Shown: one piece after another, positions 1 through 9,273 of the stretch | Numbering within the stretch: position 1 is the stretch's first letter | How the letters are laid out: each line of letters begins with the position of its first letter | Origin: GCA-002697625 sp002697625 | GTDB lineage: Bacteria > Bacteroidota > Bacteroidia > Flavobacteriales > BACL11 | Length of the DNA stretch: 64,000 nucleotides | Assembly (NCBI GenBank): GCA_964004625.1 | Contig: CAXFOB010000033.1 | Span: forward strand, 90,925 to 154,924 | Direction of reading: 5' to 3' | Notes under the pieces: model-generated | Databases searched by the model: none | What the model saw: only the letters and a program-made list of their open reading frames with translations | Told to the model about the DNA's origin: nothing | Program-made: the position numbers and the translations under genes

Positions 1-1
1 C

Positions 2-85
2 TTATCTTCATTTGATAAAGGAGTTTATATTTTAGAGATTTCAAATTCAGAATCTGCTTTTTCTGAGAAAATTATTATTGAGTAA
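2..85 (+). CDS. C-terminal end of a T9SS-exported protein (5' truncated by window edge)
   Basis: Only the last 27 codons are in the window. They read as the final strand of a type IX secretion sorting domain: an FDKGVYILEIS core followed by a KIIIE-stop end, the same form as the ends of the three full genes downstream. It is followed by a strong terminator. It is therefore inferred to be the first visible member of a tandem family of exported proteins, but the functional part lies outside the window. Confidence 0.75.
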   Translation, partial: LSSFDKGVYILEISNSESAFSEKIIIE

Positions 86-105
86 GATTAAATATTAATT
101 ATTTT

Positions 106-134
106 AAAAACCCGGTTTTTACCGGGTTTTTTTG
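106..134 (+). terminator. Rho-independent terminator after the truncated T9SS gene
   Basis: A perfect hairpin pairs AAAAACCCGGT with ACCGGGTTTTT around a TTTT loop and runs into a T tract. It lies 20 bases after the stop codon and separates the truncated gene from the next family member. Confidence 0.9.
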
Positions 135-137
135 TGT

Positions 138-157
138 TATTTTTTTGTAAGTTAGCT
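138..157 (+). promoter_or_regulatory. Repeated upstream element of the T9SS array, copy 1
   Basis: A TTTG followed within a few bases by GTTAGCT lies 27 bases before the start codon. The same arrangement precedes the next two genes near 2071-2085 and 4149-4162. TTTG preceded by TA resembles the Bacteroidota -7 box, although here the gap is four bases instead of two. A promoter role is inferred from position and conservation. Confidence 0.5.
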
Positions 158-183
158 ATCTGAATTTTTTAAAATATTAACTT

Positions 184-2010
184 ATGAAAAAACTTTACTC
201 AATTATGTGTGTATTTATGTTCTTTAGTTCAGCGTTTGCACAAACGACTAACTTAGAACTAACGAAAAAAGACTTCCGATCAGTTTCGAAAGCTACAACT
301 AATTCTATTACTAATATCTCTAATTCCAATTCAGCTGCGACTGTTATTTGGTCTGATGATTGTTCCGACATTACAACTTGGACTTTAGCAAATACTTCCA
401 TCCCTCCAATAGATTGGAGTTTAGAAATGGATCCTGCTGCAATTCCTGTTACTGCATTATCTCCATTTAATTCTACAACCGTATCAAATGGATATTTGTT
501 TATTAATTCCGATGCAACTGGTGGTGGAGATGGTGATGGTACTCCTGTTGAATGTACTGCAACATCCCCTATGATTGACCTTACAGGCTGGCCATATGTT
601 CAATTAACCTTCTCTCATAATTACCGATGGTGGCAGGATACTAGATCAGTTAGAGTCTCTGCAGATGGAGGTAATACATGGACTCAGTTTGATATGACAG
701 ATGCAAATGGATATCCAAATAATCAGAATTCTAATAACCCACAAAATGAGGTGATAAATATTTCTTCTATTGCTGGAGATCAAGATTCTGTGATGGTTCA
801 GTTTTATTATTTTGATAATGATTATTGGGCTTGGTATTGGGCAGTGGATGATGTTACGATATCTGAAATACCAGATAATGCCATGAATATTTCTGAAGAG
901 GTACAAGGTGGATGGTGGGTTAATTATGTAAATGCTGGTGGAGATGGTTATGATTACACTTTAAAGCCATTATCTCAGCTTACTAATAACCCATATGCTT
1001 TTGAAGCAGTATTAAGAAACGCTGGTATAGCTCCTCAAAACTCATACTTATCTGCTGAAGTGACAGATGGTTCGGGAACCCTAGTATATACAGATGTTTC
1101 TAATACATTATTATTAGATGTTAATTATCCTCAAGATACTTTTGCTACAAATAGTACATTTTCACCAACAAGTACAGGTACTTACACTGTTGAAATGTGG
1201 GGGACAGGAGATTCTACTTCTACCTCTACAGTTTCATTAGATATGACTGTCACAGATTATGTTTATGCAAGAGATAATGATATTCCGGATGGAGCTTGGA
1301 GAGTTGGAAGGTCGTGTGGTGGTCAGATTTTAGGTGTGAAATACGATATGTATGCAGATGAAACTCTTTACTCTCTTCAGATTCATATTGATGATCAATC
1401 TATTGTCGGAACACCAGTATATGTAATATTATATGAGGATGATGCTGCTGGAGATCCAATCTATTTATCACAATCTGATGATTATATTTTAACTGCAGCT
1501 GATTTAGGAAATTGGATAACGATTCCTTTTGATGGTGGAGAGATGGTATATTCAGGCACAGGGTATGTTGCTGCTGTTGGCGGGTACGCTAATCCTGTGG
1601 ATACCTTCTTGGTGAGTGTTTCAGGAGAATCACAAGGTAGTTGTTATATACAAGATAATGGATGTGATATAGGTTCAGGTGGATTTGGATATTGGTATAC
1701 TACTTCTGAAACACCTATGATTCGAATGAATTTTGATCCATATTCTGTGAGTATAGAAGAAAATCAAGTAATGAACATTATTAATGTTCATCCAAATCCT
1801 ACATCTGGAGTATTTAAAATTGAGTTGAATCATACAACCGACATATATAATATTGTAGTTACAGATATATTAGGAAAAGAGATGTTGTCTACAGTTGTAA
1901 ATGGTTTTTCAACTGAAGTTATAGATATATCTGATTTAGATAAGGGCGTGTACTTGTTAGAAGTTTCAAATTCTGATATGAGATTATCGGGGAAAATTAT
2001 TTTAGAATAA
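184..2010 (+). CDS. T9SS-exported multidomain protein, tandem family member A
   Basis: 608 residues. A signal peptide (MKKLYSIMCVFMFFSSAFAQ) is followed at about 50-230 by a jelly-roll 'choice-of-anchor J'/MAM-like region ending in WAVDDVTISE. A second beta-rich region starts at about 240 (GGWWVNY). A family-specific module starts at about 375 with GRSCGGQ and includes QSDDY, GYANPVDT and DNGCDIGSGGFGYW. The last 85 residues form a T9SS type A sorting domain (HPNPTSG to KIILE). The protein should be exported and cell-surface attached or released. The jelly-roll suggests binding to carbohydrate or protein, but no catalytic motif is visible. It is paralogous along its whole length to the next two genes. 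Confidence 0.8.
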   Translation: MKKLYSIMCVFMFFSSAFAQTTNLELTKKDFRSVSKATTNSITNISNSNSAATVIWSDDCSDITTWTLANTSIPPIDWSLEMDPAAIPVTALSPFNSTTVSNGYLFINSDATGGGDGDGTPVECTATSPMIDLTGWPYVQLTFSHNYRWWQDTRSVRVSADGGNTWTQFDMTDANGYPNNQNSNNPQNEVINISSIAGDQDSVMVQFYYFDNDYWAWYWAVDDVTISEIPDNAMNISEEVQGGWWVNYVNAGGDGYDYTLKPLSQLTNNPYAFEAVLRNAGIAPQNSYLSAEVTDGSGTLVYTDVSNTLLLDVNYPQDTFATNSTFSPTSTGTYTVEMWGTGDSTSTSTVSLDMTVTDYVYARDNDIPDGAWRVGRSCGGQILGVKYDMYADETLYSLQIHIDDQSIVGTPVYVILYEDDAAGDPIYLSQSDDYILTAADLGNWITIPFDGGEMVYSGTGYVAAVGGYANPVDTFLVSVSGESQGSCYIQDNGCDIGSGGFGYWYTTSETPMIRMNFDPYSVSIEENQVMNIINVHPNPTSGVFKIELNHTTDIYNIVVTDILGKEMLSTVVNGFSTEVIDISDLDKGVYLLEVSNSDMRLSGKIILE

Positions 2011-2032
2011 TTTGATATATAAGATAGATTTT

Positions 2033-2059
2033 AAAAGCCTGTGACAACAGGCTTTTTTT
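2033..2059 (+). terminator. Rho-independent terminator after T9SS family member A
   Basis: AAAAGCCTGT pairs with ACAGGCTTTT around GACA, followed by further T residues, 22 bases after the stop codon. Confidence 0.9.
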
Positions 2060-2067
2060 ATTTCTAA

Positions 2068-2085
2068 AATTTTGGTAAGTTAGCT
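2068..2085 (+). promoter_or_regulatory. Repeated upstream element of the T9SS array, copy 2
   Basis: TTTTGGTAAGTTAGCT lies 25 bases before the next start and matches copy 1 (TTTTTGTAAGTTAGCT). The shared AAGTTAGCT core in otherwise unalignable intergenic DNA suggests a kept promoter or operator, or recent duplication of gene plus promoter. Confidence 0.5.
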
Positions 2086-2110
2086 GACTAAATAATTTAA
2101 AATTAATACC

Positions 2111-4081
2111 ATGAAAAAATTTTACACATTTGCTTCACTGATGATGGTTTCAGTAATTACATTTTCACAAATCGCTGATAATGCATTTCCAGAACCAACA
2201 GATGTAAGTACAAGAACATTAAAATCACATTTAAATTTTGATCCAAATGGAACGAAAGCAACTCCATTTTGGTCGGAAGACTTTAGTGGAGGAATTCCTG
2301 CTACTTGGAATAATGGGTCTACTCCAACTCCACCAGTAATATCTGCACCTTGGGTTTATAGAGGAGCAAATACAACACCTAATGTTTCTACTGGTTCGCA
2401 AGGAGCCTATGCTGGTACCAATGGACCTATTCAATCTCCAACTGCTAGTAATGGTTTTGTAATTTTCGATTCTGATTATTATGATAATGGTGGAACTGCT
2501 GGAAATTTTGGAGCAGGACAATATCCATGTAATAGTATTACTGGAGGTGCACCAACTGGACATGTTGGAACACTAACAACAGATTCAATAGATTGTTCGA
2601 TGTATACTGATGTCACAATGGTTTTCAATTCTTTTTATAGAGAATATACTGGTATTGCAAAAGTTGCTTTTAGTATTGATGGGGGGATTACTTTTACAGA
2701 TACTGTTGAGGTTCACCCAGAAATTGAGGTAAATGAAAGAACTGAAAGCGATTATCAGGTTATGGTTAGATTCCCTCAGAATATAGCGGGTAATTCAAAT
2801 GTAATGATTCAGTTCATATACGATGGAACAATATTGTATAATACAATTTATAATGGTTATTATTTTTGGATGATTGATGATATAGAGTTAATGGAAACCC
2901 CTGCTCATTTAATAGATCTTTCTAGTGAAACATTTGGTGGTTGGTGGGTAGGTTACCAGTCTACTGGAGATTTAGGAATTGATTATACTTTCAACCCAAT
3001 CAATCAAGCTCAGGTAAATCCTTACCGATTTGAGGCGGTTGTTGCAAATAATGGTTCTTCTGCACAAACAAATGTTACAATGCATATTGATGTTCAAAAT
3101 GGAGGAACTTCAGTGTTTTCTACATATTCAAATCCTATAACATTAAATGTCATGGCAAACGATACATTAGTTACGCCAACTTTCACCCCTTCTACTCTAG
3201 GTTATCACCAAATAGAATATTGGGTCACTTCTGATTCCTTCCCAACAACAGATACTATTGGTAGAGGAACTGTGGTTACAGATAGTGTCTACGCAGTTGA
3301 TTTTGATTGGGATTCTGACGGTGCAAATGCAGGTGGAGGATATTATTTAGGAAGAAGTTGTGGAGGACAATCCTTAGGGAATGCTTTTGATATGTACGTA
3401 AACGATCAAGTAACGTCTATTTCATTTCATGTAAATGATCAGTCGGTAGCAGGAGCTAATATTGCAGTACTATTATATGAGATTGACCCTATGGTTACAC
3501 CATATGCACCAATTTATCTTGGACAATCTGATGATTATACTTTAACACAATCGGATATTGATTCATGGGTTACAGTTGCATTCTCAGACCCTTTGGATGT
3601 TTATGCTGGAACGACTTATATTGCAGCAGTTCAAGGATATGCCAACCCTGTAGACACGTCATTAATTAGCTCGTCTTCCAATGATAATACATTAAGTTTT
3701 GTTCAAGACAATGGTTGTGATATTGGATCAGGAGGATTTGGATATTGGTATTCAACTTCTAGCCCGTTACTTATCAGAATGAATCTTGGTGATGTTACAG
3801 CTCCCCCTGTATCAATCGATGAAGATTTATTTGATGGAACTTTTTCAGTATACCCGAATCCAAGTGATGGAAAATTCAATATAGATTTAGTAAATGTTAA
3901 TGACGGAACTTATTCTATCTCAGTTGACAATATTTTAGGAGAGGAAGTTTATTCTGAAGTACGATCAGTCATTCATACTTATTCAGATGTACTTGATTTA
4001 ACTAATCTTTCTAAAGGGGTTTATATGTTAAATGTAAAAAATGAAAACACATCAACAAGTAGAAAAATCATAATTGAATAG
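2111..4081 (+). CDS. T9SS-exported multidomain protein, tandem family member B
   Basis: 656 residues with the same plan as the preceding gene. Signal peptide MKKFYTFASLMMVSVITFSQ; anchor-J-like region starting FWSEDFSGGIPATW and ending FWMIDDIEL; GGWWVGY; family module from about 414 (GRSCGGQ) with QSDDYTLT, QGYANPVDTS and DNGCDIGSGGFGYW; sorting domain from about 568 (SIDEDLFDG, YPNPSDGKF, SRKIIIE). It is about 50 residues longer than its neighbours, mainly in the first domain. An exported surface protein is clear; its ligand cannot be read from sequence. Confidence 0.8.
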   Translation: MKKFYTFASLMMVSVITFSQIADNAFPEPTDVSTRTLKSHLNFDPNGTKATPFWSEDFSGGIPATWNNGSTPTPPVISAPWVYRGANTTPNVSTGSQGAYAGTNGPIQSPTASNGFVIFDSDYYDNGGTAGNFGAGQYPCNSITGGAPTGHVGTLTTDSIDCSMYTDVTMVFNSFYREYTGIAKVAFSIDGGITFTDTVEVHPEIEVNERTESDYQVMVRFPQNIAGNSNVMIQFIYDGTILYNTIYNGYYFWMIDDIELMETPAHLIDLSSETFGGWWVGYQSTGDLGIDYTFNPINQAQVNPYRFEAVVANNGSSAQTNVTMHIDVQNGGTSVFSTYSNPITLNVMANDTLVTPTFTPSTLGYHQIEYWVTSDSFPTTDTIGRGTVVTDSVYAVDFDWDSDGANAGGGYYLGRSCGGQSLGNAFDMYVNDQVTSISFHVNDQSVAGANIAVLLYEIDPMVTPYAPIYLGQSDDYTLTQSDIDSWVTVAFSDPLDVYAGTTYIAAVQGYANPVDTSLISSSSNDNTLSFVQDNGCDIGSGGFGYWYSTSSPLLIRMNLGDVTAPPVSIDEDLFDGTFSVYPNPSDGKFNIDLVNVNDGTYSISVDNILGEEVYSEVRSVIHTYSDVLDLTNLSKGVYMLNVKNENTSTSRKIIIE

Positions 4082-4100
4082 ATTTTTTATATCTTACTAA

Positions 4101-4134
4101 AAAAAGGCCTGAAAAAAAATCAGGCTTTTTTTTT
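4101..4134 (+). terminator. Rho-independent terminator after T9SS family member B
   Basis: AAAAAGGCCTGA pairs with TCAGGCTTTTT (one G-U pair) across an A-rich loop, followed by a run of T residues. Confidence 0.88.
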
Positions 4135-4148
4135 ACCCAAATTTTCCT

Positions 4149-4162
4149 TATGTTTGTTAGCT
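4149..4162 (+). promoter_or_regulatory. Repeated upstream element of the T9SS array, copy 3, with an exact TAnnTTTG box
   Basis: TATGTTTG matches the Bacteroidota -7 consensus exactly and is directly followed by TTAGCT, the core shared with copies 1 and 2. The start codon is 17 bases downstream. Confidence 0.6.
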
Positions 4163-4179
4163 AATTAAATCAATGTATT

Positions 4180-6039
4180 ATGAAAAAACTTTTATTTTTA
4201 ACTTTTATCTTTTTTTCCGTATGTATTATTGCTCAAGAAAATCAAGAGGATTGTATTAATTCATCAAAGATTATAAAAAACGACATTAGAGCTGATAAAA
4301 GTGCAGTTGTAATTTGGTCAGAAGATTTTGGGGGAGGTTTCCCTGCGGGGTGGAGTACATATACAAATAATACTGGAGCTGGAAATACTGGTTCACTGCC
4401 TGGAAATACAGCAGAATGTCCATGGAAGTATTCTACTGTTGGATCTTGGGGTTATTGGAATACTAATCAAGGGTTATCTGCAGCTCCTGCAATTAATTCA
4501 ACTACTGCAGCAAATGGGTTCCTCATATCAGATATTGATTCTGCAAATCACTGGAATGCTGGACAACCATCAGGAAATACATATTATTATCTTGAGTCTT
4601 ATTTTACAACTTCAGCAATTGACTTAACCGGATTTCCAAATGTTAGTTTGGAGTTTGAACATTCATTCAGATTTAATAATAGTATTAATTTAACAGTTTC
4701 TATTAGTACTGATAGTGTAACTTGGACAACTTATAATGTGCAAGGAAACGCTACAAACAATCAAGCTTCTGCAGATCCAGAATATTTAAGTTTAAATATA
4801 TCTTCTGTTGCAGGAAATTCTCCTACAGCATATATAAAAGTTGGTTGGAATGCTAGATGCTATTTCTGGATGATTGATGATATAAAGATTGTAGAAACTC
4901 CAGACAATAAGTTAGATTTAACAGAGGTTACGCATGGCGGATGGTACACAACACCTACTACAAACGGATTTGGATTAGATTATACTATGGTCCCATTAAA
5001 TCAAGCGGAAGCTAATCCCTTTACTTTTGAGGGGATTGTAACAAATTTAGGAGCTCTAGATCAGACTTCACATATTAATGTTGAAGTTGTGAATAGTTCA
5101 GGAAGTAATGTCTTTACCACTACTTCAGCAGATAGTTTGCTTACCCCGCAAGATACAATTATTTTTGTAGGGCAGAATAAATTCACTCCAACTACAATAG
5201 ATCAATATAATTTTTCTACTTGGGCTTCTTCAATAGATACAATTTCTGATACAATGGGTGGATCTTTTAGTGTGACAGAAAATATTTATGCTAGAGATAA
5301 CGGAACAGAAAACCAACAATATGGACTTGGACGAAGTTGCGGTGGTATGATAATAGGATCATATTTTGATGTCTATGAACAAGATGATTTATCTTCATTG
5401 TCAGTATTTATAACTGATAATTCTATAGCTGGTGCTCAGATATATGCTGTTTTATATGAAATTGATGCTTCTAATGACAAGATATATCTTGTTCAATCAG
5501 ATGACTATACTCTTACCTCGTCTGATTTAGGAGCATGGACAACAGTTTCATTTGACGATGATTACACTCTTGTTCCTGGTACCTATATGGCTGCAATTGG
5601 AGCGTATGCAAACCCACTTGACACCTCTTTATTAGGCATGTCTCAATATACTTATCCTACTACTTGTTATATTCAAAAGAATGGATGTTTAACAGGTTCA
5701 CAAACTTATGGTTCTTGGTATTGGCTTTCAAGAGCTCCTATGATAAGGATGAATTTTGCTATTGTTACATCAATAGAAGAAAATGTTTTTGATGGTAAAA
5801 TTTCGATTTACCCTAATCCTACCAATGGTGTAATAAACTTAGATTTAACAGGAGTAACTCCTGACAATTATACTTTAACGATTACAAATATTTTAGGTGA
5901 GGTAGTATATAAGTCTTTAGTGTATACTAGAGGAGTTTATAATGATATAATAGATATTAGTAAATTAAAATCTTCTAATTATATAGTCCAGATAGAGAAT
6001 GGAGATCATGTATTCACAGACATGATTATAATAAAATAA
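4180..6039 (+). CDS. T9SS-exported multidomain protein, tandem family member C
   Basis: 619 residues. Signal peptide MKKLLFLTFIFFSVCIIAQ; anchor-J-like region from about 45 (VIWSEDFGGGFP) to FWMIDDIKI; GGWYTTP; family module from about 384 (GRSCGGM) with QSDDYTLTSSDLGAW and GAYANPLDTS; sorting domain from about 531 (SIEENVFDG, YPNPTNG, to MIIIK). The DNGCDIGSGGFGYW segment of its paralogues is KNGCLTGSQTYGSW here, so this copy has diverged most. It is convergent with the M15 peptidase gene 19 bases away, and no terminator is obvious between them. Confidence 0.8.
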   Translation: MKKLLFLTFIFFSVCIIAQENQEDCINSSKIIKNDIRADKSAVVIWSEDFGGGFPAGWSTYTNNTGAGNTGSLPGNTAECPWKYSTVGSWGYWNTNQGLSAAPAINSTTAANGFLISDIDSANHWNAGQPSGNTYYYLESYFTTSAIDLTGFPNVSLEFEHSFRFNNSINLTVSISTDSVTWTTYNVQGNATNNQASADPEYLSLNISSVAGNSPTAYIKVGWNARCYFWMIDDIKIVETPDNKLDLTEVTHGGWYTTPTTNGFGLDYTMVPLNQAEANPFTFEGIVTNLGALDQTSHINVEVVNSSGSNVFTTTSADSLLTPQDTIIFVGQNKFTPTTIDQYNFSTWASSIDTISDTMGGSFSVTENIYARDNGTENQQYGLGRSCGGMIIGSYFDVYEQDDLSSLSVFITDNSIAGAQIYAVLYEIDASNDKIYLVQSDDYTLTSSDLGAWTTVSFDDDYTLVPGTYMAAIGAYANPLDTSLLGMSQYTYPTTCYIQKNGCLTGSQTYGSWYWLSRAPMIRMNFAIVTSIEENVFDGKISIYPNPTNGVINLDLTGVTPDNYTLTITNILGEVVYKSLVYTRGVYNDIIDISKLKSSNYIVQIENGDHVFTDMIIIK

Positions 6040-6058
6040 CTATAAAAATAAGATTTTT

Positions 6059-6853
6059 TTATTTACATGTTGGTGATATTCCAAGAACATATTCTTCAAT
6101 TATGTTTAGTTCCTTTGCTAGTTCAGAAGCAGAGAAATCGTTAATGTCAGAGTAAGTAATTAGTTTTTTATAATCTTCTAATAATTGATTAGCAATAGGC
6201 ATATATGACCAGTGCCATTTCTCTTCATTATATCCTGTTATTCTCCCTCCTTCTTTCTTTTCTGAATATACTTGGCAGAATCCAAATTTGTGAGCATTGT
6301 TTTGTAACCACTCGTATTCTTTGTTTGCTTTCTCATTAGTTCCGTTAAAGTATGTGTCGAACCCGTTAATATCTATATCTGTTCCCCAGTGGTGTCTTGA
6401 TGTAGAAGGCATAGAACTCCATAACATAATCTTTCTGATATTTTCTCGGTTAGTTAATCCATTTTTTTTGTTTTGTGTGTATTTTCTTTCCCAAATAGAT
6501 TTTTGTGAATAGAAATTTCTTGTTCCGGATACAATTATTAAAGATATTCCGTCTTTTTGAGCTTGTGTTCTCATTTTAATAAAAGCATTAATCGTTCCTT
6601 TATGTAGATACATTTCAGGTTTTGTGTGGTATATATTATCTAAAACATCAAACTCAGGATGTAGTTTAGGATCATATCTTCCTGTGAGCAATTTTTTTTT
6701 CTCTTGTATGATTATTGAGTCATCTGTGTTATTTCTATTTTCTTCCATTATTTCAGGATTTTGTTTTTCATTTACAATATCAGTATTATCATCTGTAGAT
6801 GTACCGCAAGATAAAATAATACTTATTAATAATAGATTTATTTGATTTTTCAT
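6059..6853 (-). CDS. M15-family D-alanyl-D-alanine carboxypeptidase (VanY-like) lipoprotein
   Basis: 264 residues. The N-terminus ends its hydrophobic stretch at ILSC, a lipobox, so it is probably a lipoprotein. The zinc and active-site signature of peptidase M15 is present: SRHHWGTDID at about 150-160 and EKWHWSY at about 220. These enzymes trim the terminal D-Ala from peptidoglycan stem peptides in the periplasm. It starts 2 bases after the TonB-receptor stop, so it is probably the last gene of that operon. The link between receptor and peptidase is not understood. Confidence 0.85.
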   Translation of the reverse strand: MKNQINLLLISIILSCGTSTDDNTDIVNEKQNPEIMEENRNNTDDSIIIQEKKKLLTGRYDPKLHPEFDVLDNIYHTKPEMYLHKGTINAFIKMRTQAQKDGISLIIVSGTRNFYSQKSIWERKYTQNKKNGLTNRENIRKIMLWSSMPSTSRHHWGTDIDINGFDTYFNGTNEKANKEYEWLQNNAHKFGFCQVYSEKKEGGRITGYNEEKWHWSYMPIANQLLEDYKKLITYSDINDFSASELAKELNIIEEYVLGISPTCK

Positions 6854-6855
6854 TC

Positions 6856-9273
6856 TTATATAGAGAGATTTAATTTGATTAAAAATCTTCTAGGAGCTTG
6901 TAAATCTGTTGGTCTTGTTAATATTTCAGAATTCATTACATTATTAATTATAAAATTAAGTTTTGCAAATTTATGTAATTGAACTCCAAAATTAAAGTCT
7001 ATTAACAAATCTCCATTTTTATTGTTTTCTCTCGATTCATTAATTCCAGGGATAATCGGAGGTTGAATTTGAATAGTATCGTTATAATAAATTCCATCAT
7101 TTACTAATGCGGTTGTAAATATTTTATCAATATTTCTCATATAATCATTATACATAATCCTAATTTCTGTACTAATTTTCTTATAGTGTAATTCGGCTGA
7201 ACATTTTAATAAGTGTTGGTATCTATATTTTAAGATGCTTGTATCGGAACTGCTATTGTTAAAAGTTATATCCTGTATTACACCCAGATTACTTGTTTGT
7301 GCATATACAGAGTCTGGTGTTAAAGAAATAGGATGCATATAAGTGTATCCTATAGAAATAGTAGATTTTAAATGTGTACTCATATTATATGAAGAATTTA
7401 TTTCTGTTTCTATACCTTCAATTTGTGTTTGTCCTATGTTTACTGTTTTAAAACCAAGACCGTAAGCGTGATCTATATCGTATTCCGTTCCCCATTGTGC
7501 AAAGCTGAATTCCATCATGTTTTTGTATTTCATTAAAAAGTAAGCAATGTCGAAATCAATTAAAAATTTCTTAATCTTTTTATTGAAATGATACGCACTC
7601 TCAAAACTCCATCCACTCTCTGGTTTTAAAGCAAGGTTCGGATAAATGTATGTTCCCCCATGAACACTAGTTGAAGCAGACATTTCAGCAATACTAGGAA
7701 ACCTAACTCCTTGTCCAAAATAGGTTCTGAAGTTATTGTTTACATTTAATGTATGTTTAACTCCAGCATAAAATAATGGGTAGCTAATTTTAAAGTCGTT
7801 TACAAGGTTCCCATTTTCTAATTCAAATTCTTTTTCTGATTTAATTTTTATGAATTCATATCTACTTCCTATAGAAATTGTTGTGTTATTATTTTGTCTT
7901 TCCAAGATTGTATATAAAGATTGAGAGTTACTTCTATTTTCTCCGTTAAAAACTTCTGAATATGAAAACACATCATTTATTGTTGCTCCAATAATTAGAT
8001 TAGATGATAAATAATCTGACCACCCTTTGTATTTATAATTAAGATAGTAGGTTTCTGAAAATAAATCTTTGCCTGTATCTTCCTCATTTGTGCTATTATC
8101 TAATCCAATTCTCATAAACCGACTTTTAACTATATGTTTACCATTTTGTGTTGTAAAATTTAGGAACGGATCTATATGAAATAATGTGGAGTGTGTTTGA
8201 TATAAATTACTATCTATAGGTATATATGCTTGATTATAACTTTCCCAAAGAAGAAAATGCCCAACATTTTGTTTCATAAAAGTACCATTTACACCATATA
8301 ATAGTCCCTCTACTTTTTCAGAGTTATGTAAAAGGTTTATTGATATTTGACTTCTATTGCTTTCTTCAAGAAATCTATATCCTTCATCTTTAAAATGGTT
8401 TAAAACTAAACTTATAGATGTGTTTCCAATAATATTAGAGTGTAAAATATCTGAAGAATAAAACTTTCTGGAACCATTCCACCATTTTATATTTATATTA
8501 TTTGGGTTATCATATCTCCCAAACATACTGCTTATTTTAGTATGACCCATAAATGGATGTTGAGAAATGAGTTTATGATTTGCAGTTTTTGTTTTAACAT
8601 TAATTACTCCATTCATAGCGGAAGAGCCATAAATTGCAGATGTAGCCCCTTTAGTAACTTCAATCTGATCAATATTTTCAATAGGAATTAAATCCCAAGG
8701 GATTTGTCCCATATCGCCAGAAAGAAGAGGTATATCATCTATCAGCACTAAAACTCGACTTCCTGCCATAGCATTCCACCCAGAACCTCCTCTTATACTA
8801 ATTTGGTTATCAGTAAGTGTGATACCAGAAAATCGTTGAACAATATCAGATAAATCTATATTTGATTCTTCTTGAAATTTCTTTGCATCAATAATATTTA
8901 CAGATAGAACATCTGTTATTGTTTTTTCTTTTTTCTGTTCAATGATTTCAATATCATCTAGTAGATGAATATTCCTCTCTAGTACAATATTTTTCCTTAT
9001 TATTTCTTTTTCAGAGATATTAACTTCAATAGTTTTTATTTTAAAATTAATATGATTAAAAGAGATTTTATACTTCCCTTCAGAGAGTTCCAAGTTAAAT
9101 TTTCCAAAAGAATTAGAAAAGGAATTAGAAGAAAGTTTACTTATTCCAGAAACTGAAATATTTACTTTATGGATTCCCTTTCCATCTTTATCTATTATCT
9201 TTCCTTTAAATTGTTGAGCAAAAACAGTAGAATAACATATTACAAAACCAAAAAGAAAAACAACTGTTTTCAT
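6856..9273 (-). CDS. TonB-dependent outer-membrane receptor with carboxypeptidase-like N-terminal domain
   Basis: 805 residues. Signal peptide to VFAQQ; a CarboxypepD_reg-type domain (about 20-100, KGKIIDKDGKGIHKVNISV); a plug domain (about 120-225) with SIRGGSGWNAMAGSR and the YGSSAMNGVINVKTK end; then a beta-barrel with FGQGVRFPS and a RRFLIKLNLSI C-terminus. It imports a substrate across the outer membrane using TonB energy. No SusD partner is adjacent, so a siderophore, cobalamin or metal ligand is as likely as a glycan. Its ATG directly follows the TAA of the upstream T9SS gene, which implies translational coupling. Confidence 0.9.
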   Translation of the reverse strand: MKTVVFLFGFVICYSTVFAQQFKGKIIDKDGKGIHKVNISVSGISKLSSNSFSNSFGKFNLELSEGKYKISFNHINFKIKTIEVNISEKEIIRKNIVLERNIHLLDDIEIIEQKKEKTITDVLSVNIIDAKKFQEESNIDLSDIVQRFSGITLTDNQISIRGGSGWNAMAGSRVLVLIDDIPLLSGDMGQIPWDLIPIENIDQIEVTKGATSAIYGSSAMNGVINVKTKTANHKLISQHPFMGHTKISSMFGRYDNPNNINIKWWNGSRKFYSSDILHSNIIGNTSISLVLNHFKDEGYRFLEESNRSQISINLLHNSEKVEGLLYGVNGTFMKQNVGHFLLWESYNQAYIPIDSNLYQTHSTLFHIDPFLNFTTQNGKHIVKSRFMRIGLDNSTNEEDTGKDLFSETYYLNYKYKGWSDYLSSNLIIGATINDVFSYSEVFNGENRSNSQSLYTILERQNNNTTISIGSRYEFIKIKSEKEFELENGNLVNDFKISYPLFYAGVKHTLNVNNNFRTYFGQGVRFPSIAEMSASTSVHGGTYIYPNLALKPESGWSFESAYHFNKKIKKFLIDFDIAYFLMKYKNMMEFSFAQWGTEYDIDHAYGLGFKTVNIGQTQIEGIETEINSSYNMSTHLKSTISIGYTYMHPISLTPDSVYAQTSNLGVIQDITFNNSSSDTSILKYRYQHLLKCSAELHYKKISTEIRIMYNDYMRNIDKIFTTALVNDGIYYNDTIQIQPPIIPGINESRENNKNGDLLIDFNFGVQLHKFAKLNFIINNVMNSEILTRPTDLQAPRRFLIKLNLSI

